Assembly (NCBI GenBank): GCA_032207245.1
Contig: CM063500.1
Coordinates: 61,941,713 to 62,005,712 of the forward strand
From: Pardosa pseudoannulata
Lineage: Eukaryota; Arthropoda; Arachnida; Araneae; Lycosidae
Direction of reading: 5' to 3'
Length of the DNA: 64,000 nucleotides
The notes below the pieces were generated by a model, which ran no database searches, was not told where the DNA came from, and saw only the letters and a list, made by a program, of their open reading frames with translations. Numbering within the stretch: position 1 is the first letter of the stretch; each line of letters opens with the position of its first letter. Below, piece after piece: positions 13,459 through 26,700 of the stretch. Both the position numbers and the translations under genes were made by a program.

Positions 13459-13754
13459 GACATTCCGTTAAAACTGTTACCATTTTCTTTATTATAGGTA
13501 TTAAAGACAGGTAAAAATTTTTGGTTTGTGCGTCTTCATTACAAAGACAAAATATTGATTAGCAACTAAAGTAAAAATAATCATTTAAATATCAGCAAGA
13601 TATTTAAAAATAAACTTAATAATCAATTTTCAAAACTATCAATGAAAAAATATATATAAAAGAATGCTAAAATAAAATGTAAGTATACAAAAAATAATAG
13701 ATATAATTGATATTAATTTTTTAGAGAAGTATAAAGATAGATATTAACTTTTTT

Positions 13755-13967
13755 AACGAAGAAAGTATTGTAATAGCGAAAAATTTTGGTTGTCGGATTT
13801 CAACAGAAGTATCCATTTTGACCATCCCAGAATCCATTTCGACGTTACGTTTGTACATACCCAATACCTCTCATAAATCAGAAATAATAAGCCATAGATG
13901 GTTAAAACATTAAACGTAAAATTGTTGTAACATCTAGTTGTGCACCATCTTTTTGGGTTGCCGTCTG

Positions 13968-13969
<2 letters not shown>
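13755..13969. repeat. Dispersed repeat of the CTTCCTTGTAC family, fragment
   Basis: AAAGTATTGTAATAGCGAAA, then GAAGTATCCATTTTGACCAT. The same motifs, in the same order, occur at 30722-31050, with a relative at 27160-27895. It runs into the (AT)n tract at 13970. Confidence 0.5.

Positions 13970-14023
<54 letters not shown>
13970..14023. repeat. (AT)n microsatellite
   Basis: About 54 bp of AT dinucleotides. Confidence 0.9.
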
Positions 14024-14026
<3 letters not shown>

Positions 14027-15059
14027 AAATTTTCAGTACAACGGCCATTAACGCTGCTGGTCACAACCAGGTGGGAGTACTCTACAGCAATATGACAGAA
14101 GGATATTGACGTATTTATTTGCAGTCGTAACAATGCTTATAAAGTCCATTCTGAAAACACAAAAGTAAAATTCTATTATTTATAGAGAATAGTTTTGATT
14201 TTTTACTGTACTCCGTACCAGGAAATAATGTTGTAGTCACAAAAAAAGATTAAGTTTATAACGGAATTAACGCTGCGTGTCGCCGCCAGATAACAGTACT
14301 TGATCCCTGCTCAGACGGCACCACCGTTATCTTCAAAAACGAAACTAATTTTGAAACTTCAAGAGAGTGAGCCGATGATAATTCTGATGATTTATCCTTC
14401 AATCAAAATGAAAATTGTGTATAATGGTCACCAGTTTAACGTCTGTGTTGCAGTGCCGATAGTGTACTTCAGGAAAAACAGATCTTAAGATTATATACAT
14501 TTAATCTTGTCACAGCGAACAGCATCGCTCACATTTCCATTATCATGTGGAATGATCTTTTATGTTGCCAGATGCAACAGATACATTTTACATTTCAATA
14601 AATGAGTGGCTTGACGCTAGCACCGCCACAAAGTCATGTGATAAACATCACATTAGCCAAATTTGGAACCTTCTTCAAAGAGTAGTATCCTGTAATAAGC
14701 CCTCAATGTTAGAAAAAATTCAATAAAGCCCTGAGTTGGAATTCTACAAGCATCCAGTATTATTAAAAATACCTCATAAAAGCTTTTATGCTGCAGTATA
14801 TCATTGAAAATTGCTAAATTCTTTGTATCATCACAAAATACACAAATACTTAACCTATGTTTTGAAGAAGATTTTTTTTTAAATGCTTGCATTAATATCT
14901 AGAAATAAATTACTTAAAAGTGTTTGTGATAGTTTACTCATATATTTACTTCAAAAATACAAATGTTTATTAGTGCTTTAATTTATGCATTAAAGTTATA
15001 AGCTGTTAAACTTTACTTTTCATTTACAAAATATTTATTATTATATTTTATCTTTTCAG
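14024..15059. other. Non-coding stretch before the first recognised SPPL3 exon
   Basis: No SPPL3 N-terminal exon was found here. CpG sites are still frequent to about 14.6 kb and become scarce afterwards. A polypyrimidine-AG acceptor lies at 15050-15059. Confidence 0.4.
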
Positions 15060-15179
15060 ATGTTCAAACACTAGACACAATGCAGGCATTGTGTCTTCCA
15101 CTTGGGGCCTCCATTTCTTTGCTTGTTATGTTTTTCTTTTTTGACTCTATGCAGATGCTCTTTGCTATATGTACAGCAA
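15060..15179 (+). CDS. SPPL3: SPPL3 exon: visible residues 1-39
   Basis: The acceptor TTTTCAG ends at 15059 and the donor GTAAGT starts at 15180. It encodes [10 protein letters not shown]...[13 protein letters not shown], the linker end and the following transmembrane helix. It enters in phase with two bases of a split codon and leaves with one base (A), completed as Ile in the next exon. Confidence 0.93.
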
Positions 15180-17865
15180 GTAAGTGTTACTAATTTCAGA
15201 GGGCTTAGTTATATCTTTATGGGGAAATTTGATTGATTCTAATTCATCAGCATAAAAAATTATATACAGTGAACACTGCTTAATGTGATCACAGTTAATG
15301 TTATCAATCGCTTATTGTTGTCGAAATCACTTGGTCCCAATTTTCTCTATTCATTTGTAAGTTAAAATTATCGCTTTATGGGATCATTACATCGGTTAAT
15401 GTTATCAGTTTTTTTACCTCATTTTAACTGGCAAAGGAATATTTCCAATGTATTCAGAAGGAACCTATTGTTTTCTTTCCCTTCAATTTTGTTCGAATTT
15501 TCGAGAATTCTCCCTCTTCCACCTAGGGAAATTGGGAATGAACAAAATAGTGGGGAACTAATTACCCATCCCTGAAATTTTTCAGAAATACACACACCCT
15601 GCTGGTGGTCAGTGGTTGTCAGATAAGCAAAAGGCAACACATTCATATCGGAACTGAGAAGGAGTGTATTTACATTTTATGCTTTGCTCTCCTCCATGCA
15701 GCTTGTCGATATAGATGCCAGAAAGCGAAATCATTTAACATTAAAACAAAAGATCGAAATTTTAAATCATTATGGCAGGTTGATTATGATTACGAAAAAT
15801 TTATCAATGAGCTTCATAGAAAAAGTTGTAGACATTCAACAATGGTTTTTAATTATGTATACAATTCTTATGTTTTAAAAAATAATATACAGTACTTAAG
15901 TAGTTCATGTTCGTGATTTAGTTCATGTGAATTAAAGGAGGAGGGTAAATTTATCTAATCATACATATCGTTTATTGTTATCAATCAGTTATTGTTATCA
16001 AAATCACAGTGTCTCAAACTGATCACATTAAGCAGAGTCCACTGTATTTTAGTAATTCTATTATGTTTTACATCTTATCAGTATTAATACCTACTTTGTT
16101 TTCTCGTATTGTCCATTAATTTGTTGCCCTTTTTAAGAACAATAATTTTTCATGTTTTATAATTTGTCATACTCTAAACAGAATGGGAAATTGTATTAAA
16201 AGTTTTTATTTACTAATTATTAAAATACATAGTATGCTGTCTCTTTATACCAGTTAAATATCATTAATTGAAAGGCCAGGGGTTATGTAACTTCAGGAGT
16301 AGATTGTATTCTACTGGTGATGAAATTCTTGTTATTAAAATTACTCCCATGGCCAATTCTTATGGTTCCATTTATTACGAAAAACTTTTAATGGTTTTGT
16401 TCATTTACACATGTACTGGCCATGAATCCTGTAAAGGCCCCTCCACACTATGGTCCACTGAAGCTGTTACCACCATCTGGAGGGGATATGGCTTATCATG
16501 GTCGATGGTGGCAGACGATAAAATAGCCTTGGCCGACGATGGCTTCGGAGGCAGTTTTTTGCCAAAGATTAAAGGCAGCTAGAAGTGCAACTAAATTGCA
16601 CAGTAGACTCTGTGAAATCCACGTGCTTGGCTCATTTAGTGGCCCAGCATGTGGATGCAACCCGTGAACCATCGTTCAAGGTCACCATCAGGAAGTGGTG
16701 AACAATTGGCCTTAGTGTGGAGGCTACATAAGAAAATTTATGATTAGTGTTCACTCTGTTTTTCCCCCATAATTCAATTAGTTAAACTTGCTTTTTTTTG
16801 TTAGTTTGATTAGTACTAATCTAAAATTCATACTGATTAGTTGGCATTTTAAGCTGCTTCTTAGACTAGTGAAAATGTTTTTGCTTGATTCTATGTTTAT
16901 CAATCAGTATGTTTTTATTCTATTAAGGATATGGGTTATTTGGGAGTTCTACAATTTTTTACTAAATCTGTAATAATTCTCAGATTTTTGGAAAGGAAAG
17001 TTAGTATAATTTTTCTAAGGCTTTTGTATATTAAATTTTGCCTGTTTATTGTAAAAGGCTTATGAAAACAAGTTGAGGGGGAAAAACTTCCAGGGTGCCT
17101 TCATCAAATATGATAATTGCAGATTTTTAAATTATAGATAAATATAAAAGCTTGTATGACTTTTATAACTGGGGCATATGTGTGTATCAGAGTTTAAGCT
17201 ACATTTTTTTTTTTTATGTGGAAGAAAATCTTTAAATGTGAAAAAAAATTGTAACTATTTTCACAAAAATGTAGCTAGAATTTTTTATGACTATCTTTAA
17301 CGTTTGGATGTAATTTAGCATTTTGCTGAAGTTTTTTTGTTTTTTTTTTCTCAATTTTCCTTTTTTTTACTTTTTTTTTCGTAGATGAAACCTGGAATAT
17401 GTTTGTATGTTTATATTTATATGTTATACCAAAAATTAGCACAAGCAATAAACAAGCTCTTCTTCTTTTCTTCTTAATCAGTCTAGAAAGTTTTTCCTTA
17501 TAAGCATATGGGCAAAGCAGAAATATTCTAGAAAAATTTTAATTTGCCTTTGTTTTTGTGATTTTCCATATGACTCAAGCACAAATGTGAAAATCATCTC
17601 TATAGTGTTTTTATTTATATACCCTGGATGATGAGAAATTAAAGATCTCTACATGCTGACTATTCACTTGCAAAGTAGTATGGCACTGTTATTCATTGTA
17701 TATGAAAATGGTAATGATCCATTTCTGATTTACCTAATAATGGTTTGTAACTAATTAAATGATTTTCGCTTGTGCCACCAACTATGTGCATCTGACTGCA
17801 ACTCTTTGGATATGAGCAATTCTTTGGATATATTATTTCTTTCTCTCTCTCTCTCTCACACACAC

Positions 17866-17943
<78 letters not shown>

Positions 17944-18464
17944 CCAGAAATTTTAAACAGCCTGTTACAATTGAAATTATTTTTTATACTTGCCCGGACT
18001 TACTGGGGAAGGAGAAACCTAAGTCACCAGCAGTAATGAAAGATGCAGTAGGGCCACATTGAAGAGAATGAAATCCAAGTCAATTTAAATTTTATTTAAG
18101 AGCTGCTAGAAATGACATCTTCACTAGTCAGTGACAGACCAGAGAATGTACACAAAAAACACATACTAGAACAGAGTTGGACCCCATAGTGAGACAAAGA
18201 TGAAATATTTTCCAGAGAAACAGAAACTTAGAGAATTTAACTGTTAGATCAGGGGAAAAACTGATCCATTTTCTGAAGACAGCTGGAAAACGCTGTGAGT
18301 GGACAGAAAATTTGCATCTATATGCTTTGGGAAATAGGTTGGAAGAATTTTTAGTTGAGCACACTCCTTTGGTTAAGACATTTTGTGGCTTGGAAAATAG
18401 ATTTTAAGGAATTAGAATGGGAGAAAGGAGGTGTTTAAATACATATTAAAGTGAAATAATTTTG

Positions 18465-18557
<93 letters not shown>

Positions 18558-18960
18558 TATCTGTAGTATTATCAAGAAATAATTTAGACAAAATTAATTG
18601 AACATGATGGTACTAATAGAATAATGCAATTTTTTATATTATGTTCTATAGATTTTCCAGTAGTTTAGAACTTATAATTAGTCTAATTATTGTCATATGT
18701 ATGATGTATATATGTGTTTATATATGCATGCATATGTGGAGAAAAATCTCATACCTGTTTGACAACCTTGGATAAAGGCTTTTTTTTAGAAAAAAAACTT
18801 TTATTGTCTATTAAATATTCGTTGTTTAATATTTATGTAATATACTATGTTATTATTTTAAAGATATTTTTTGAATGTTTCATTTGTATCATTGAGTATG
18901 AAATGATATGAACCATGTATCATTTTAGTGTACTTTTGTCTTGCCAGGTCCTCCAAATTA

Positions 18961-19025
<65 letters not shown>

Positions 19026-22000
19026 TTAAATATCAAACTATTCTATTGGTTTTCTTTATTTTATATTTTAAATTTTCTGGGATTTTTTCAATCTCATACA
19101 GTTGACTTATTGGATTTTTTTAGATGTTTGTCAATGTGGAAAGCTTTAAAATTTATTTTTTATTCATATTTTGTACATACTTTTATTTATTGACTGTCAG
19201 ATTTTCCCAAACACTTAAAATAAATCTTTATTTGTTTTCAGTTATAGCAACAATAGCTCTAGCTTTTTTATTATTGCCAATGTGTCAGTACATCATTCGA
19301 CCATGTTCTGATGGAAATAAGTAAGTTAAAGATATTTATCAGTTTGTACGCTATCTACATTTTGATTTACTAAAAGATAAAATATCTTTAATAAAATATA
19401 TGCTTTTGTTAATAAATCCAAATGTTATCTAAATTTTATTAGGTATATTTTCCATAAATTTTAAGCTCATAAGATGGTAAAAAGCTGAATTATGCATGTG
19501 TAACATATTTAGTTTATTATCAAACTTTACCAGCAACCATTTTTATTTCTCATATATTTAATATGAATATGTAAAGAAATGCATGTTTTCTTTTTTAGAA
19601 TATCATTTGGTATGTGTGGAAGGTTTACAGCAGCAGAACTAGTTTCCTTTGCCTTGTCTGTTACAATAGTTTGCATCTGGGTTTTGACAGGACACTGGCT
19701 TCTAATGGATGGTGAATAAATTACATATTTATAGTATCAGTTTTTTGTAATAAATTAATATTTTGAGTTTGATGTTTTATATTATATTACTAATATATTT
19801 TTAGATGTTTTGTATGAATTCAAAGACTCTTTAAATTTCCCATGTAAATCTTTTTAAATTTATTTAATGAGCATGTATGAAAATTGATTAAAAGCATGGG
19901 ATGTTTTATTTGAGGCTTGTGCAACTTCAACAGATGCTCTGAGTGAGAAATTGAAAATATTATGTAGACTGGACTTTGAGATCCGTATGTATAAAAATAT
20001 AAAAAAGAATATATCTTGGTTTAAACACTTAATTGTGTCATGTTAATCTCATCATAAAGTGTAAAAAAATATAAAATACAAAATACACAATATTTTTTTA
20101 AAAAAATGCTTTTTTAATATATGTTAAAAATGCGACTTCATGATTAGTACAAAATAGTCAATTTACAGGTACTGTGTATGTTAACACATTAAAGGCGGAA
20201 GTTGTGGTACTACGATTTATCTCGACTGTACCTTAAAGCCATTAGTCATAGTAATATGATTTATCTTGACTGTACTTTAAAAGGGGGACTTAAAGGGGGG
20301 AGTTGTAGTAATACAATTGCGCAATCCATGCACCTCTTTACATTTGTATTTAGTACATTTTGTGGTTTAAAGCTGTTTGGTTCTTCAAATTCTACTTACA
20401 ATAAATTTTGAAATCCTTCAATATGGTTTCACGCAAAAATAAAGATATATATGCAAATGATTTGTCATAAAAAAAGAAAGTTAACTTGCTTCAAATGCGA
20501 GTTTTGCAATGCACCTCTTCACTATGGCGAGTGTTATCAACATTATCGCACTCATAAAACATACTAGATTCCTCTCATAAATATGTACTTTATTACATTT
20601 TTTGTAATTAGTGTTTAGTTCTTTTTAATATTTCTAGTAGTATTAAGAGTTTAAATAAACTTTTTTAAGTATAAATTTTTTATGATTACACAAAATATCA
20701 TCCGCTCTAGAACGAATAACGAGGCGGGACGGTCTAAGCATTATCTAGCATACTTTCGTCAAAATCCCCTACCTTTAATGTGTTAAAACTTGCACTGTAT
20801 TTTCCTGGTGTGCATCAATAATTTTCATTTTGGTCTTGAATTTCATGAGCTTCATCATTCTAAAAAGTTGCTCATATTTATTGATGCATCCAGATTGCTT
20901 TATTTAGAAGCACCTATAAATGTCTTTACATAATAAATGCCTTTTCTTAGCAAAATTGTCAAGTTTGAAAACAAAAATAAATTAGTGTGACATTCTTAAT
21001 TTTTTGTTTTGAGGTTCTCTTGAAATTAATTAAAAGTAACCCATTCTCAGGGACATATACAAGGGGGTGTTTAGTGGGTTAAACACTCCCCTTGAGCTCA
21101 GAAAAAGTGGGAAAAATAAAAATTTTAGTAGAAATTATGCAGGGTATTATTTTTTAGAATTATGAACCCCCTACCCCCCCCCTTGAAAAAATTTTGCATA
21201 AGCCACTGCCCATACTAATATAAAACCCAGAATCACCACAAAAAAAAAAGTATATAAAAACAAATAAACCTCACAAAGAGGGTTAACCAGCCAGATATTT
21301 TGATATTTGAAAGTATCATTGATATTTGAAAAAAATATTTTTATTAGTTATAAAAAATAATGTAGCAGGCTGGATTAGGTCCACAGGTTGTACATTGTAC
21401 ATGCCTTATTTATTTATTTTAAACATTATTACTTTTTTGCTTGTATCTGGTAAACAATTTAGTAAAAATACCCATAATTAAAAAATAAATTTTATCACAA
21501 ATTTTTCACTAGTATGTATACTTTGTTCTTCTTATTTGTAATATGTGCATTTATATGTATGCTTTTCTTTATTTTTAGCCATGGGAATGGGTCTTTGTGT
21601 TGCATTTATTGCCTTTGTCCGGCTACCCAGTCTTAAAGTTTCCACCCTCCTACTTACAGGCCTTTTAATATATGATGTCTTTTGGGTGAGATAATATTTA
21701 AGCTTTCTTTTTTAATTAAATGTTCATGTAATGAAATTTTCTTTAACATAATGATTTCTGTTTATTTAAACTGGATTTAATGCTGAATTTTCTGCTGAAA
21801 TCTTAATTTTATTTGAGAATAATTTTTTTCGTATATAATCAGATTAGATCTGAAATTTCATGGAAAATTTGCATATGCTGTGCTGCTTGGTGCCATTGTT
21901 GGAAAGTTTCACCTGCTCCAAATGGCAATTCTTTTTAATATGAAATATAGTAAAATATTTTTTTTAAATATTTGTTTTGTAAACTAATTTTTATTGCAAT

Positions 22001-23760
22001 TAAATTAAAATTTATAAACAGCATTTGAGTACTTAGTTATGACATAAGTAATATTTATAAAAGCCATAAAATATGTCAACATGTTCTAGATCAGGGGTGC
22101 CCAACCCAAATTAGTTGGTGGCCCAAAAAACAATTTACTGAACTGAGGTGGGCTGCACATATAAAAATAAAACAACAAATTATTCAAAATATTTTATTAT
22201 CGTGCAATATTCAAAATATGCATTTTACAGTGCCAGCTGCGACTGTACATAAAAGTTGTGTTATGCATATATCATAACTACAATGACAATAAACATTTAC
22301 TATACTGTATTTATAATCACCCCCAACATCTTACTTTCCTAATCATGAGGGTTAAAATATTATTATATTTATACTATAAATATATATTGTAGTGTATTCG
22401 CAAGCACTACCACATGTATTATTTTAAAATGAAAGTAAGATTTCTTTTTGTATTTTACTAGAAATTTTGTTAATATCAACGGATAATGTAGTCGACGTGC
22501 ATCATAGGTGATTGGTCATGTTTTTATCAAGCAACCTGCTGTGACACTTTGTTTTTACCAGGTTTAATTTGAAAAAAAATTATTCGCAGTGATAAGTAGT
22601 TCCAAATGCTGATATAATGCACATTGCCAATTTAGAAATTTATCTTCAGCGATATATGTTTGATAATACTCAATCTTATTCCCTTCAATCTTATTCCCTC
22701 AATGTTTGATTGCAATTTTATTAGCTCCATTTGTAAATTTGGAGGCGCTAATTCAACCTCTACGTTAAATAGAGCTAAGAATATTTTAGAAATTTCCTCA
22801 AACTTTTGCATGTATGAGAATCTAGTATTGAATTCTTTAAGTAATTTTGCGATTTCAGTAGAATATTTGAAGAAGTTCTTATGGTCACTTTTATAGTCAT
22901 TTAATAATGAGAAATGAATCAAATTATTTGACCGTAATGGATTTTCATAAAGCTGAAGCTTTGTTACAAAGGATTTTATATCTTGATAACAATCAGTAAT
23001 CAACTATTCTCACCCTCTAACTTCTGATTTAGTTCATTCAGTTTCATTGTTAGATCTGTTAAAAAACATAAATCTAAAAGCCATCGATCATCCAAATATG
23101 TGATATTTATTATTGTAAACATTAACAACTGAAATTCTATGTTTCAACTGTATATAGTCAAAATGACTGAAACTATATAAACAATTGAAAACTTTAATTG
23201 GGCCACAAAATTTTTTTAAATGGGCTGCAGGTTGGGCATGCCTGTTTTAGATTAACAGAATTTTTAAAATATGGAATGCATTTGCTTGAAACAAAACTTT
23301 TAATGAGAGATTTACACATTTGGCATTTATGTATTAAAAAAAAAAATTAAACTTAGATTTTGTATTTAAAATGTTAGCAAATCAGTTTGATTAGAAAATG
23401 AACAGTAAAATTAATAAGGGAGAATAAAATCCTTATTATTATTATTAATTGGTGTGTGGAAATATTGATAGTTTTATTCTAAGAGCTATGTGAAGAACTG
23501 TGAACCATTTTATTTCGAGTGTACATTTAAATGGGTGAATCCATATTACTTTTGTTAGGGAAAAGTTTTCTCACTCTTGTAGGAGTGGTAATCCATCAGG
23601 GCCGTAACTAGGGCGTAGTAAAGGTGGCATTTGCCATGGGCTTATCCGTCATAAGGCACCGGACCATGAGGAAAATGTGTTACCAAATACATAGATCCCA
23701 TTCCATGTAATTAAACTTTTAATCATAATTTAATCTTGGTTACTTGATCTCTCTCTCTCT

Positions 23761-23791
<31 letters not shown>

Positions 23792-26700
23792 GTGAATAAT
23801 TGTAGAGGTTACAAGATCAAGAAGGAGTATAAAAGGGACATTTTACGTTTAGCTTTTCGTGTTTTTGTCTGGTGATGCCTGTTGCTCATCTTGTTTTTGT
23901 TTCAATATAGGTTTTTTTCCCCATCAGGTAAATTACATAATGTAGTCACTTGCCAGAATGTTGAATTTGCAAATTAGTTTTATATTATTTGCCAACTGTT
24001 TTGGATGTTTCGTTTAATTGTTTTTTTATTTACATTGTTTTGAGAAAGAAAAAATAAACTTTGATGTGTTTATATTTTTGGTGTAACTTCTTTTAAAAAA
24101 ACTCAGTCTTCAGTTAGGCCATGCTACTGTGCTAAACTTCAGTGGGAACGTGCTGATCATTACTGTCCAAACAAAATGGGGTCCTAAAGAAGACTATTTG
24201 CCCCGAGTAGAAATAAGGAAAAGTTGAAAAATTTTTTTTTAATTATAGAATTAGATTTTATTTTTAAAATCCAATGTGTTTAAAAAAATACTTTTTTATG
24301 AATTTTTTTATTTTTAAAATGCTTCTAGAGACAAAACTTGTTATAGATTCTTGTTATAGATGTTTACCAAACACTCTTAATATGCCTTTATATAAATCCT
24401 GGCATTCGTTTTAAATTTTGAATTTAATAAAGTTATTAAAACTAAATTTAAATTTAGAAAATCATCAATCTTTTTATAAAAATTCAACATACAAATGAAA
24501 AAGTATTCGCCTCAAATGAACTATTCAGTTTGGTCAGCAAAATAATACTCCTAGAGTGATCGAAAATATTTTAAAGTATTAATAAAATAAATATAGAAGA
24601 AAAAATTAAAAAAGAATGTACTAGGAACATGTTAAGAATTAACAAAATATTTTGTGTTCATTCTAAATATATGATATAGAAAAAAAACATTTATACATTT
24701 TCTCACTATATTGGGTGGTATGGGTGCAGATCGCTTAGATTGATGGAAACTTAGTCAAATGTCATATGTAATTTTCCAATCTTCTAAATTTGCAGAGGTG
24801 TCAGAGGACTGATGAAGTATTTGCTTTTTCATAACACTACCACTTCGAATGCTTTTAGTTAAAATTTTATTAATAAAAATAATACACGCATTGATTTACT
24901 GCATAAAATAATACATGTAAATTAGGCAAGCTACTGAACAGCAGCGTAAGTTAGAAGTGCCCCCTTCTAACAATGCTGAACAGGCTTAAATATATACATG
25001 CAGTAGGTAGATAATTTAATTATGGTTTTCAGTCACGGTTAAAAAATCTGACTGAAAGTTAAATACATCAGATGAATATCAGTAACTAATAATGAGGTCA
25101 TGTTGTAAGGAAGAAATATATATTTTTTAATTTCCCAATAATTAGTTTTTTGGGAAAACAGTTAGTTTGGTCAGCAAAATAATACTCCTAGAGTGATCGA
25201 AAATATTTTAAAGTATTAATAAAATAAATATAGAAGAAAAAATTTAAAATTAGTATAATAGGAACCTGTTAAGAATTAACAAAATATTTTGATTTCATTC
25301 TAAATGTATGATATAGAAAAAAACATTTATACATTTTCTCACTATATTGGGTGGTATGGGCACAGATGCTCAGATGAGTTTTTTGCCATGGGTGCTACAG
25401 AACCTAGTTACGGCACTGAAATCCATTTCTATGTTCAAAATAAGGAAAACCCAATATATCTATTTCTATGAATTTCTAATCAATTTGACCAATGGCATAT
25501 TGTTTTTTATCATGCAAATAATCTGTAATAATGAAATGGGCATCTTGTTCATAGTAAATGACTTTTTTAGAGCATAGTTCATAAGTTACTAAAATTATAT
25601 TTAAGCATTGCACGTGTTTGAATCAATTTTGAGATATTAATACTATAATAAGAAAATGTAAATCTTTAGGTATTATTGTTGTAATATCTATTACTTGAAA
25701 AAATACTGTTTTTAATTATGTAATTGAAATGATGAAACTGAAATTAAGATATTCACTTAAAATTTGAATTTCAATATTCTTTTTAGTAGCATTCAAAAAT
25801 ATTACTAATTCTCATGGAAAATTTTTAATTTATAATCTCATATTGTATATTTAAATAGCTTTTGTTTTCTGTTTGAGAATAAATATATGGATAAGTACAT
25901 AATATAGAACATTATTTATTACAGTTCTTATAAAAACATTTTGTTTCATCTTAATAATCTAATGTATGTTTATTTAAAGGTGTTCTTTTCATCATATATT
26001 TTTAATGCAAATGTGATGGTTAAAGTTGCAACAAGGCCAGCAGAAAATCCTGTGAGTTATTTTGTAGACTTTTCTTTTTTAATAATTTTCAGTATAACAA
26101 ATAATTAAGCTTAAAATTTATAGTTTTTTTCATAACCTTCTATTTTTTTCATTTTTTTTAAATAACTTTAATAAAATTGACATTTTATTTCTTGTGTGTT
26201 TGATGCAGTTTTTTCCTAATTAATGCTATGTAAAAAAGCAAATTAATGCTAAGTATTTATAAAATATCATTAAAATCGTTTTTATACTTCCAAGATCATT
26301 GTCACATTTTATGGCGTAAATATTATACTTGCTGAAGTAGTTATTTACAAATTATATAGAAATTAAATAGTTAATCTATATATATATAAAAATGAATTTG
26401 TGTCTGTCTGTCTGTATTCGATAGACTCAAAAACCATACATCCAATTGCCGTGAAAATTTGGGAAATTTTTAGGTATATCTCTAGGAAGGTTTTTGAAAA
26501 ATTTTAATGTTCGAAATCCATTCCTTCCCCCTTTTTCAAGCATTCCATGTCATTATTCCAAGCATTATTTTCCCCGGTTAAACGCAAACAATTAACTTTT
26601 TAATTTATCGGATCATAACTAAGTGAAAGAACCAATATTTCTAGCAATGTGACTTCATTCCGTTAATCCCATGTAATTGTTTTAAGCACACTTTAAATCT

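Larger units (their letters stand above)
23597..25418. mobile_element. hAT-like element with CAGGGCCGTAACTAGG ends
   Basis: Left end CAGGGCCGTAACTAGGG, right end CCTAGTTACGGCACTG. The flanks TAATCCAT (23589-23596) and AAATCCAT (25419-25426) differ at one base. It is 1822 bp and non-coding. It contains a (T)n run near 23765-23790 and an internal direct duplication of about 205 bp (24527-24731 and 25164-25368). Confidence 0.85.

Noticed and set aside
14300..14488. 62-codon open frame as the missing SPPL3 N-terminal exon
   Set aside because: The residues do not resemble the SPPL3 N-terminal helix (no ...YGSFRSLN-like sequence) and no donor in the right phase was seen.
22660..22896. 78-codon plus-strand open frame
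   Set aside because: It is the antisense shadow of the hAT transposase remnant on the minus strand.
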